Positions 43,359 through 51,353 of a DNA stretch of 64,000 bases are shown here, piece after piece. The notes beneath the pieces are model-generated. The model did no database searches. It saw only the letters and a list, made by a program, of their open reading frames with translations, and was not told the origin of the DNA. The position numbers and the translations under genes were made by a program. The stretch lies in NCBI RefSeq assembly GCF_033955345.1, contig NZ_CP138332.1:4650001-4714000 (forward strand). The letters run 5' to 3'. This stretch comes from Sphingobacterium bambusae (GTDB lineage: Bacteria > Bacteroidota > Bacteroidia > Sphingobacteriales > Sphingobacteriaceae). The stretch's first letter is position 1. The number at the start of each line of letters is the position of its first letter.

Positions 43359-45674
43359 ATGTTTTTGGATAGGATACCGCTCAATACTAATATTAAGCCT
43401 CAGCCAGCGCAAAAGGCCATGTTTTCTTTGGATCCCTTTATCAAGTTTTTACAGGCATCCGGCAATAATGAAGCCTCCAGTAATACGATCACCCAGTTTT
43501 TACTGGACATGTCTAGACAACTAGAGCATAACTATGGCGCACTTGACGAGGGAAATATACATCATTTTACGGCACTTTTTGATAGTGTTCGCTATCTACA
43601 ACAGCCGATTGCAGCAGCAGAGGCGGATGTATGGGCAATTGGTACAGCGCTGGCCGATCAGGCTGTGTATGTTACCTCGGCCTTTGCCGAGATGACAAAT
43701 GCTGGGCTGCAGCCTTACACCACCTCTTACGTGCATGGCGAAGAATTCGACTTTGAGAATAGGTTGCTTTACATGCTGTTGCTGGAGCGCTGTTATGCGG
43801 TTCCAAAACCTTCAGTACCATTGCTTTTTAGCTACGATAAAGATGGGATAACCCAGTATGTGGAGTTAGAGATTGATTATACGTTTGTGGAAGTGGAGCC
43901 GATCGGTGATTTGCCGATTTTAGATCTGTCGGCCTTTCGGGATAAAGAGATAAGCTCTTTAGATGATCTACAGCCCTTGTTGCGGACACTTGACCCGCAG
44001 CAGTTTTCGTTTCGCGGCTTTTCCATTTTGCGCTACGTCGATAGAAACCAAGAGTTGATTAAAGAACGCTTGCAAACGCTAATCGGAAATCTACATGGCT
44101 ATGAACTGCCAGATTTCTTTCAGGCGCTGCAGGATGTGCTCGTCACCGCTCTAGAATCCAGGGATGTACGCTCGTCTTTTTTTCCGGTGTTGGAGCTAAA
44201 TGGATTTCCGGTATTAAAAAGTGATTTCTCAAAAGACAGCATCTTCTTTAGCGATTTAATTGCGCGGGAGCGCGAACAATGCGAAAGTGGAATCTTTGCA
44301 TTTATCAAAAACCCGCATACCATCGCCTTTGGCGTTGAACAAGGCTTAGATACCCAAGAACCTTTTTTGATCAACCTACTTCATGAAGCGGAACTATCCT
44401 CTTATATCTGCATTCCCTTAAAACATAATAAAAACTTGGTCGGCTTTTTGGAGTTGTACACTCGCGCGCCGCATAAATTGGATAAATACAGCTTGCTGAA
44501 GATTAAACCTTTCTTCTCTTACCTCGCACAGCTTGCGTATGAGTTGCTGATCATCTTTAAGCAACGGATAGATCAGGTGATTTTGAAGAATTATACCGCG
44601 CTACAGCCTGCGGTACAATGGCGCTTCAATCAGGTCGCCGCGTCCTACTTAGGACGAAGCAGCGCGGGCGATCAGCAGGCGCAACTTGAACCGGTGCGCT
44701 TTAAGGACGTTTATCCGGTCTATGGAGCAGTAGATATCAAGGATTCTACGAAATTAAGAAACGCTGTACAACGAGATGATGCTTTACGTCGTATAAACAG
44801 TTTTGCCCAATTGATCGATGTGATGCCGGCGCAGGAGAGTTCGCATGTTGTAGCGTTGAAAACGAAAATAGGCAAATTCAAGAAGTTATTGTCGAGTATA
44901 CGCATCGATAAAATACTTGCCGAGATCCAGTATTTTTTGTACCAAGAGATTCCATATTTACTTTCTATAGATATGAGCAGAATTACGCCTGAGATGAAAG
45001 CTGCAATGGCAGAAATGGGGCTAAATGAAGTAGACGGTCGATATGTCGTTGAGGAGAGGGATGATGATTTTGAAGTTTCTTTACAACAGATGAACCGGAT
45101 GATCAAGGCTGAACTCGATCGCCTCCATGAGTTTGTGCAGGCCACATTTCCTTCCTATTTTGAAACCTTCCGTACGGATGGGATCGAATACGATATGTAT
45201 GTTGGGCAATCGATGACGCCAACGCAGGTTTTTGATGATACGATGTTACGCAAGATTCGCAAGCAACAAATCATTACTATGGCAAATATCGCTAAGAAAG
45301 CCACGCTATTGCGGGATTCCCTTCCTGTACCGTTGCAAACCACACAGCTCATTTTTGTGCATCCACATGAAATCAACGTTAGTTTCCGGTTGGATGAAAA
45401 ACGTTTTGACGTTGACGGAGGTTATAATGTGCGCTATCAGGTTATCAAAAAACGTATAGATAAAGTGTGTGTACTGGGATCTAAAGAACGGTTGGTGCAA
45501 CCGGACACTATCGCTATTGTTTATACGAGTGATGTAATCGCGCTAGAGCTTGAGGAGATGATTGCAGAACTTATTACAGAAGGTGTCGTTCAGCCCGATG
45601 TAGCGTATTTGCCGTTGGAGGAAATTCAAGATGTGATCGAATTGCAGGCTGTTCGCCTGCATCTAACAATTTGA
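43359..45674 (+). CDS. GAF-domain protein with divergent class III nucleotide-cyclase signatures
   Basis: 771 residues, no signal peptide, so cytoplasmic. Residues ~280-400 look like a GAF domain (Y-I-C-I-P-L-K-H-N-K-N-L-V-G-F-L-E-L). In the C-terminal half three sites line up with class III cyclases. D459 is in V-D-I-K-D-S-T-K-L (compare A-D-I-x-G-F-T), D607 in F-R-T-D-G-I-E-Y (compare G-D), and N673 and R677 in H-E-I-N-V-S-F-R-L (compare D-T-V-N-L-A-S-R-L). The N-x-x-x-R spacing and the 66 residues between D607 and N673 fit. The interval D459-D607 is about 100 residues longer than usual because of a helical insertion. If active it would make a cyclic nucleotide. It is in the same operon as a Pycsar-type effector. 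The activity is not established, and a catalytically dead relative is also possible. Confidence 0.6.
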   Translation: MFLDRIPLNTNIKPQPAQKAMFSLDPFIKFLQASGNNEASSNTITQFLLDMSRQLEHNYGALDEGNIHHFTALFDSVRYLQQPIAAAEADVWAIGTALADQAVYVTSAFAEMTNAGLQPYTTSYVHGEEFDFENRLLYMLLLERCYAVPKPSVPLLFSYDKDGITQYVELEIDYTFVEVEPIGDLPILDLSAFRDKEISSLDDLQPLLRTLDPQQFSFRGFSILRYVDRNQELIKERLQTLIGNLHGYELPDFFQALQDVLVTALESRDVRSSFFPVLELNGFPVLKSDFSKDSIFFSDLIAREREQCESGIFAFIKNPHTIAFGVEQGLDTQEPFLINLLHEAELSSYICIPLKHNKNLVGFLELYTRAPHKLDKYSLLKIKPFFSYLAQLAYELLIIFKQRIDQVILKNYTALQPAVQWRFNQVAASYLGRSSAGDQQAQLEPVRFKDVYPVYGAVDIKDSTKLRNAVQRDDALRRINSFAQLIDVMPAQESSHVVALKTKIGKFKKLLSSIRIDKILAEIQYFLYQEIPYLLSIDMSRITPEMKAAMAEMGLNEVDGRYVVEERDDDFEVSLQQMNRMIKAELDRLHEFVQATFPSYFETFRTDGIEYDMYVGQSMTPTQVFDDTMLRKIRKQQIITMANIAKKATLLRDSLPVPLQTTQLIFVHPHEINVSFRLDEKRFDVDGGYNVRYQVIKKRIDKVCVLGSKERLVQPDTIAIVYTSDVIALELEEMIAELITEGVVQPDVAYLPLEEIQDVIELQAVRLHLTI

Positions 45675-45723
45675 TCTCGCGCTTATCTAAAGAGAAGCTA
45701 TTCGCCAAAAAAGAAAAAGTAGC

Positions 45724-48282
45724 ATGAGAAAATATATATTTCTATTCATATGTTATTGCTATTCTGGGATTGCTGTAGGGCAGACCGCAGACAGCGTGAT
45801 AGCTGATATTGCGCCCGAATATGATAAAGTCAGTATGACTCATCGCTTTTGGCTGGGCGATAGCTACCGCAAATTATATAATACGCCTGTAAGAATGCGT
45901 TTTGTTGATCTGGCAAAGGAGCATGGAGGCATGGAGGTGGTAAAGCTGGGCGGTGGAATGCAAACCCAGTCTTTGCGGCTTCGAGATGCGTTGGGGCGCG
46001 AGTGGGTACTTCGGTCAATCCAAAAGTATCCCGAACGTAGCCTGCCGGAGAGCTTGCGAAAGACCATTGCTAAGGATATTGTTCAAGATCAGATATCCAT
46101 TGCTCATCCTTTTGGGGCTTTAACCGTACCTCCTTTCAACCGTGCGTTGGATATCCCGCATGCGGCACCCGAGCTAGTCTTTGTTGGGGATGATGAGCGA
46201 CTGGGTGAATACCGTTCGATTTTCAAGAATCGAGCGTATATGCTCGAGCCGCGCATGCCTTTCGAAGATGTAAAAACAGATAATACGACCAAGGTTATTC
46301 GAAAGGTACTGGAAGATAATGATACGCAGATTGATCAAAAACTGACGCTTCGCGCACGTTTGTTGGACTTTGTGCTGGGTGATTGGGATCGGCACGAAGA
46401 TAACTGGCGTTGGGACCCAGAAAAGGAGAAAGGAAAAAAAATCTATACCCCGGTGCCCCGAGATCGGGACAAAGTGTATTATAAAACCTCCGGAGTGTTT
46501 CCACTATTGTTGTCATACCAGTGGCTCAAAGCACATTTGCAGCCTTACAGCCCACATATCCGCAATGTTCCGCATTGGAATTTCAATGCACGACACTTTG
46601 ATCGCTTTTTTTTGAATCATCTGAGTCGCGCACAGTGGGAAAAAGAAATAACAGCATTTCAGGAGACATTAACAGATTCGCTGATACAATCAGCTATGTT
46701 GCAAATGCCTGATACGATTGTTGCACTCAGCGCGGCAGAGATAACCACTAATATTAAATCGCGACGTGAAGACTTGATGGTCTCCGGTATGGCGTATTAC
46801 GAATCGCTTGCCCGTTATGTCGACATTCCCTTGTCTGCAAAATCCGAATTTATTGAGGTCGATTTTGAGAAAGATGGCCGCATTAGTTTGGATATCCACA
46901 ATAAGAAGAAAGATGGGACTGCCGGGAGACGTATATTTAAGCGAGATTTCTTACCAGAGGAAACGGAAGAAGTACGTATTTACGGTCTATCGGGAGATGA
47001 CGAATATCGCTTGAAGGGTAGGGGTAAATCTTCGATTAAGCTACGTCTGATTGGTGGTGATGGTTTTGATAAATTTAGTGCAAGCCAAGCCTTCACGAAC
47101 GCAAGGAAAGTTTATATATACGATAGCAAAGATACCTCAGCTAATTCTTTTGCTATTGATCAAGCGGTGCACTACCGGTTGAAGAACGACACTGCGGTGC
47201 ATAATTACACCTATGATAGCTTTGTGTATGATCGGAAAGGTGTGGTTGTCGATTTTAATTATGGCGTTGATCGAGGACTTATTTTGGGCTTGGGCTACCT
47301 TATCGAAAACCAAGGCTTTCGGAAGAGCCCCTACGCTTATCGGCACTTGCTTAAGGCGAGTTATTTGACGGGACGCGAATCTTTTATTGTAGATTATCAA
47401 GGTATGTACAAACAGTTGATTGGCGATCATGATCTGTCTATACATCTTCGCTCACTCGGACCTTTTAACCAGAACAATTTTTTCGGTTACGGCAATGAAT
47501 CGTCCTTCGATAAATCTGATGGACGTTCGATATCTTATTACCGAAATCGCTATGATCTCGTTAACTTGGATGTGCTACTGGAAAATCCGCTTTCCGAACA
47601 GGTTAAATTGATCTATGGCCTGTCATCGGAGTTATATCACAGCGAAGAAGAAGCGAATCAAGGTCGGTTCTTTGAAGATTTTCATAGGCAATTTCCGGAC
47701 GAACCCTTGTATGGTACAATGTTTTTTACAGGCTTTACGGCCGGGGTTGATGTCGATACACGAGACAACAAAGCTAATGCGAAATCGGGATATCACTTCA
47801 GTAGCCGTCTTGAATGGAAGGCCGCGGTACGTGGTGAAAGACGACAATATGGGCGATTTAGCAACGCATTGAGCATCTATAAAACGCTGATGCACGATTA
47901 CCTCACCATCGCTAACCGAACGGGGGTAGATGCAGTTTTCGGAAACCCTTATTTTTATCAGCATGCAGCAATAGGAGGTGAGAACAGCCTCCGTGGATAC
48001 AACTCACGCCGTTTCGCTGGAAAAACAGCCGTTTACAACAATTTCGAGACTCGATTGAAGCTGTTTAGTTTCAGTTCATACTTGCTTCCCGGCACTGTCG
48101 GTGCTATCGGCTTCTACGATATCGGCCGAGTGTGGATGTCGGAAGAATCATCTGATCGTTGGCATATGGGCTACGGCGGCGGTCTGTATTTCTCGCCAGG
48201 AGACCTTTTGATTGTGCAGGCTGCAATGGGCTTCAGCCGCGAGGCAGCCTTGCCTTATATTCGCGTTGGATTGAGCTTCTAA
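45724..48282 (+). CDS. kinase-like domain fused to an Omp85/surface-antigen outer-membrane barrel
   Basis: 852 residues with a signal peptide ending in A-V-G-Q. Residues ~60-330 show kinase-like landmarks: R-D-A-L-G-R-E-W-V-L-R-S-I-Q-K early, then G-D-W-D-R-H-E-D-N-W (D220-W228, like the D-R-H-x-x-N loop of phosphoinositide and FAM20/HipA-type kinases), then P-R-D-R-D-K-V-Y (D247, D249), like a metal-binding D. The C-terminal part (~470-852) is an outer-membrane barrel with the Omp85 motif G-G-E-N-S-L-R-G-Y (about residue 750) and the final strand Y-I-R-V-G-L-S-F. The kinase assignment is by motif only. If right, the kinase faces the periplasm, where ATP is scarce, so the donor is a question. 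It is the last gene of the operon, 49 nt after the cyclase-like gene. Confidence 0.68.
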   Translation: MRKYIFLFICYCYSGIAVGQTADSVIADIAPEYDKVSMTHRFWLGDSYRKLYNTPVRMRFVDLAKEHGGMEVVKLGGGMQTQSLRLRDALGREWVLRSIQKYPERSLPESLRKTIAKDIVQDQISIAHPFGALTVPPFNRALDIPHAAPELVFVGDDERLGEYRSIFKNRAYMLEPRMPFEDVKTDNTTKVIRKVLEDNDTQIDQKLTLRARLLDFVLGDWDRHEDNWRWDPEKEKGKKIYTPVPRDRDKVYYKTSGVFPLLLSYQWLKAHLQPYSPHIRNVPHWNFNARHFDRFFLNHLSRAQWEKEITAFQETLTDSLIQSAMLQMPDTIVALSAAEITTNIKSRREDLMVSGMAYYESLARYVDIPLSAKSEFIEVDFEKDGRISLDIHNKKKDGTAGRRIFKRDFLPEETEEVRIYGLSGDDEYRLKGRGKSSIKLRLIGGDGFDKFSASQAFTNARKVYIYDSKDTSANSFAIDQAVHYRLKNDTAVHNYTYDSFVYDRKGVVVDFNYGVDRGLILGLGYLIENQGFRKSPYAYRHLLKASYLTGRESFIVDYQGMYKQLIGDHDLSIHLRSLGPFNQNNFFGYGNESSFDKSDGRSISYYRNRYDLVNLDVLLENPLSEQVKLIYGLSSELYHSEEEANQGRFFEDFHRQFPDEPLYGTMFFTGFTAGVDVDTRDNKANAKSGYHFSSRLEWKAAVRGERRQYGRFSNALSIYKTLMHDYLTIANRTGVDAVFGNPYFYQHAAIGGENSLRGYNSRRFAGKTAVYNNFETRLKLFSFSSYLLPGTVGAIGFYDIGRVWMSEESSDRWHMGYGGGLYFSPGDLLIVQAAMGFSREAALPYIRVGLSF

Positions 48283-48300
48283 TATGCTATCAAAACTTGT

Positions 48301-49212
48301 TTAGTCACCGACAACGAGGAACTCCAGTACGTTTTCACGAACATCCAAAGCCAACGGATTTTTTAGCGGTAAGATTAACTCATCGTCCAAATGCATATAC
48401 TTGCTGCTGCAATCGATGCTGAGCTCTTTGGCTTCAAAACTGTTGTAGGAGAAAGCCGCATCTGGTTTGTCATCAATTAGCTGTTGAATGTAATTCGCGA
48501 AATCTTGCCGTTGTTCTTCGTTTACATAAACCACATCGAAGACACCATCTGCTGTTGATGCTTGGGGGGCCAGCATTAGATTAGGGCCAATGGACTGGAT
48601 GTTCATTACTTCCAATAGGAGGCATTTTCCTTCGTATGTCTTTCCTTCGGTCTTTAGTGTATATGGTTCTGCATCGGCCTCCAAGACTAGTTTGTGCAAT
48701 ACTTCCAAGGCAAGTTTCAATTCATCCTTCGCTGATTCAACCTTACTTTTGTCAGCGGCCTCCATCGCTTGCATCAGATTCGGAAACAAACCATAACCTG
48801 CACTTTCCATAAAGAAATCGGTGGTATCCGGGTTTTTGATAACCCCGATGTCAAAGCGTTGCCGCTTACTTTTTTTCCAATTCTTGATATGCGTCTCACG
48901 GGGCAGTTCGTTGTCGATGCCCAAGGTTTTCGACATATTATTAGCGGTGCCCATCGGCAAGATAGCTATAGGGATCTTTTTTGCCAGCGCATTGCGTTGA
49001 ACAAGCTCCTTGACCACACGTCGGATGGTACCATCGCCGCCCGCCACCACGGCAAAATCTGCTTGGTCAAGCTGTTCTTTCCAACTGTCATCTTCCTTCA
49101 CAGAAAAGTAGACACAGCCAAAGCCTTCCTGTTCGATAGCTTTCACCAGCTCCGTATTTAGATGATCCTCATCACCAGCGCCCGGGTTATGTAGTAGAAT
49201 GGTTTGTTCCAT
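48301..49212 (-). CDS. diacylglycerol/lipid kinase family protein
   Basis: 303 residues. The DAGK catalytic domain is clear: I-L-L-H-N-P-G-A-G-D at the start, A-V-V-A-G-G-D-G-T-I-R-R (the G-G-D-G-T nucleotide site) and L-P-M-G-T-A-N-N-M-S-K-T-L-G-I. The C-terminal half has the YegS-like beta-sandwich (G-Y-G-L-F-P-N-L). These enzymes phosphorylate diacylglycerol or related lipids in the cytoplasm. It converges with the kinase-like/Omp85 gene and diverges from surE across 77 nt. Confidence 0.93.
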   Translation of the reverse strand: MEQTILLHNPGAGDEDHLNTELVKAIEQEGFGCVYFSVKEDDSWKEQLDQADFAVVAGGDGTIRRVVKELVQRNALAKKIPIAILPMGTANNMSKTLGIDNELPRETHIKNWKKSKRQRFDIGVIKNPDTTDFFMESAGYGLFPNLMQAMEAADKSKVESAKDELKLALEVLHKLVLEADAEPYTLKTEGKTYEGKCLLLEVMNIQSIGPNLMLAPQASTADGVFDVVYVNEEQRQDFANYIQQLIDDKPDAAFSYNSFEAKELSIDCSSKYMHLDDELILPLKNPLALDVRENVLEFLVVGD

Positions 49213-49289
49213 GGATTTTATTTACAATTGAACATTTGTGGGGGCTTAATTGTTGTTAAAATGTAGAAAATAAAATAAAAGTGAAGGTT

Positions 49290-50012
49290 ATGAGGATATT
49301 AGTGACAAATGATGATGGTATATATAGCCCAGGAATTGCGGCCCTAGCAGCGATAGCAAAAAAGTTTGGTGATGTACGCGTAGTGGCGCCCGATGTAGAA
49401 CAATCGTCCATGGGACATGCTGTAACGCACTCGCGCCCGTTAGGCTACAAAAAGTCGCCGATCGAGTTTCCTGACGTGGAAGCGCACCGGGTGAATGGTA
49501 CACCGGCAGATTGTGTTGCGATGGGTACACACCTCTGGAGTGATGTCGATGTGGTGCTTTCGGGCATTAACATGGGGCCTAACCTAGGTAATTCGATGTG
49601 GCATTCGGGAACCTTAGCGGCAGCTAAGCAGGCTGTGCTTTTCGGGATCAAAGGTATTGCCCTGAGCACGCCCGTGGGTAAAACAGAACCCGATTTCGAT
49701 GTGTTGGCGCCCTATGTAGAGCGTACGCTGGAGCTGCTGCTGAAAGACACGGAATTGGCTCTTTACAATGTGAATTTTCCGCCTAACCCCAAGGATATTG
49801 CTTGGACACGGCAATCGGTACGTCTCTACGACGGAACAATCGTGCCTGGCACTGACCCTATGGGCAGAAAGCATTACTGGTTTACGGTGACTCCGCTGGA
49901 ACCAGCAGATGAGGGGACAGACCGTTGGGCTGTAGAGCATGATTTGGTTTCCATCACCCCCCTTCGGCTGGATCTAACGGACGAGAAGACATTGGCCGAT
50001 AAACTTGTGTGA
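49290..50012 (+). CDS. surE: 5'/3'-nucleotidase SurE
   Basis: 240 residues from ATG 49290 (M-R-I-L-V-T-N-D-D-G-I); GTG 49281 is an in-frame alternative. The metal-binding D-D pair is in T-N-D-D-G-I-Y-S-P-G. The family segments V-A-P-D-V-E-Q-S-S-M-G-H-A-V-T, V-N-G-T-P-A-D-C-V and S-G-I-N-M-G-P-N-L-G-N are complete. SurE dephosphorylates nucleoside 5'- and 3'-monophosphates and short polyphosphates in stress survival. It is followed by a strong terminator hairpin. Confidence 0.97.
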   Translation: MRILVTNDDGIYSPGIAALAAIAKKFGDVRVVAPDVEQSSMGHAVTHSRPLGYKKSPIEFPDVEAHRVNGTPADCVAMGTHLWSDVDVVLSGINMGPNLGNSMWHSGTLAAAKQAVLFGIKGIALSTPVGKTEPDFDVLAPYVERTLELLLKDTELALYNVNFPPNPKDIAWTRQSVRLYDGTIVPGTDPMGRKHYWFTVTPLEPADEGTDRWAVEHDLVSITPLRLDLTDEKTLADKLV

Positions 50013-50105
50013 TAAGCGATTTGTAGCATTACAGTCGGCAAAATCTACCAAAGGTGAAAATCGGATATTTGTTTTTTTCTTGACTGTTGAAGTATAGATT
50101 TTCGT

Positions 50106-50148
50106 AATGTAGCCTTCGCTTTCCAAATGAGGCGAAGGCTACATTTTC
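50106..50148 (+). terminator. terminator after surE
   Basis: A perfect 14-bp stem AATGTAGCCTTCGC (50106-50119) and GCGAAGGCTACATT (50132-50145) with a 12-nt loop is followed by a T-rich tail. It could also end the convergent small membrane-protein gene whose stop is at 50151. Confidence 0.9.
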
Positions 50149-50150
50149 AT

Positions 50151-50396
50151 TTAGCTTCGAGATTTTATCTCGGCTTGGACTTGCCCAAGCAGGATAAATC
50201 CGGGGAGAATGGTTGTCAAACAGCCTATACTTACGGCCATCAAAGCCGGCATATGTTTGGTTATGGCCATATAAAAAAGAATGCCGCAAACAATGAGTAG
50301 CACGATGCCTATACCGATTAAGGGTGCAGCAATTTTTTTCTTTCTATCTTGAAGTTCTTCGAGGGTTAATTCAGTTAGTTTTTTTGTGTTTTTCAT
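50151..50396 (-). CDS. small two-helix membrane protein, hypothetical
   Basis: 81 residues. A polar N-terminus (L-T-L-E-E-L-Q-D-R-K-K-K) is followed by two membrane segments (L-I-G-I-G-I-V-L-L-I-V-C-G-I-L-F and A-L-M-A-V-S-I-G-C-L-T-T-I-L) and a short polar tail. No motif is recognised. It is monocistronic and converges on surE. Confidence 0.7.
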   Translation of the reverse strand: MKNTKKLTELTLEELQDRKKKIAAPLIGIGIVLLIVCGILFYMAITKHMPALMAVSIGCLTTILPGFILLGQVQAEIKSRS

Positions 50397-50621
50397 ATAC
50401 GATTTAAGTTAAGCACTGTTTTAACAGCTTCTAAATATAGTGATATTTGGCGTAATCTTTATTGGGAAGCTTTTTTTGCTATTATCAATAGTTTAGAAGT
50501 AAAGTAGGATGCAGTTTTCAGCAGCAATTAAGGTTGCTATGTATTGAAATACGATGCGTTCTAGATACCTATTTTAAATCCAAGTTCCGTGTAATTTAAT
50601 ACTAAGTTAATATGCTTCCAC

Positions 50622-50629
50622 TATATTTG
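50622..50629 (+). promoter_or_regulatory. candidate -7 element for the second ECF sigma gene
   Basis: TATATTTG at 50622-50629 is an exact TAnnTTTG, 14 nt upstream of the ATG at 50644. The expected -33 element is poor. The rest of the gap 50397-50621 shows nothing clear. Confidence 0.42.
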
Positions 50630-50643
50630 ATGCGTTAACTCCT

Positions 50644-51258
50644 ATGGCACAGATTATTCCCTTGTACAAAAATTGGCTCGTCGCCATCAAAGAAAGCGAC
50701 AGCAGATCGGCATTCTCCGCTATCTATGCACAATTTTGGAAGGATCTGTTTGGGCATGCATTAAAGAGGCTAAAAGACGAACAGCAGGCGGAAGATATCG
50801 TTCAGGAGCTTTTTGTACAATTTTGGGAGCAACGGCAAAAGTTGGATATAGACATGAATTTGCCAGCTTACCTTTATGGTATGTTGAAATTCAAGATTAT
50901 AGATTTCTTTAACTCCAACAAAGTTAAACCACAGCTTTTAGCCTATTGGGCAGAAGATATGCACCACTATGTGCAACATCACCCCGAAGAACTGGATGCT
51001 TACTTGCATTTGGAGGAGCTCTTGGAAGAGGAACTGCAAAAAATGCCGCACAACATGAAAGAGGCTATCGTGCTTAAATGGGATCAGCTTAGTATCAGAG
51101 AGATTGCGGAGAAGTTGAACCTTTCCGAACAAACGGTCAAAAACAATCTTACAGAAGGAAGTAAACGATTGCAACGATCGCTGTTACAGCGCGGAAATGG
51201 TCGATATAGTGTGCTTTTGTGTCTAGCAGTACAATCCGTGGCTTTACTTACGCGCTGA
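50644..51258 (+). CDS. ECF-subfamily RNA polymerase sigma-70 factor (Bacteroides-expansion type)
   Basis: 204 residues. Region 2 contains A-F-S-A-I-Y-A-Q-F-W, E-D-I-V-Q-E-L-F-V-Q-F-W-E-Q-R and L-P-A-Y-L-Y-G-M-L-K. Region 4 contains L-S-I-R-E-I-A-E-K-L-N-L-S-E-Q-T-V-K-N-N. This is the family that regulates TonB-receptor operons together with FecR. It is 95 nt upstream of the fecR-like gene, and the unit continues with the STN-type receptor, so it forms a trans-envelope signalling cascade. Confidence 0.95.
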   Translation: MAQIIPLYKNWLVAIKESDSRSAFSAIYAQFWKDLFGHALKRLKDEQQAEDIVQELFVQFWEQRQKLDIDMNLPAYLYGMLKFKIIDFFNSNKVKPQLLAYWAEDMHHYVQHHPEELDAYLHLEELLEEELQKMPHNMKEAIVLKWDQLSIREIAEKLNLSEQTVKNNLTEGSKRLQRSLLQRGNGRYSVLLCLAVQSVALLTR

Positions 51259-51317
51259 GATTTTGAGCTGCACATAACTTAACATTTCCTTTATGATTTC
51301 TTGAAGTACTTTTTCAT

Positions 51318-51343
51318 CCTTTTATAGACATCTATATAAAAGG
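51318..51343 (+). promoter_or_regulatory. hairpin that could hide the fecR ribosome-binding site
   Basis: CCTTTTATA (51318-51326), 8-nt loop, TATAAAAGG (51335-51343) is a perfect 9-bp inverted repeat. The right arm includes AAAAGG and runs into AGGAA about 10 nt before the GTG start at 51354. In the RNA the likely Shine-Dalgarno sequence is therefore paired, so translation of the anti-sigma protein could depend on opening it. An AT-rich operator in DNA is the alternative. Confidence 0.4.
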
Positions 51344-51353
51344 AATACATAAA

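Noticed and set aside
51318..51343. Terminator between the sigma and fecR-like genes
   Set aside because: The stem is AT-only apart from the end CC/GG pairs and no T run follows on the plus strand.
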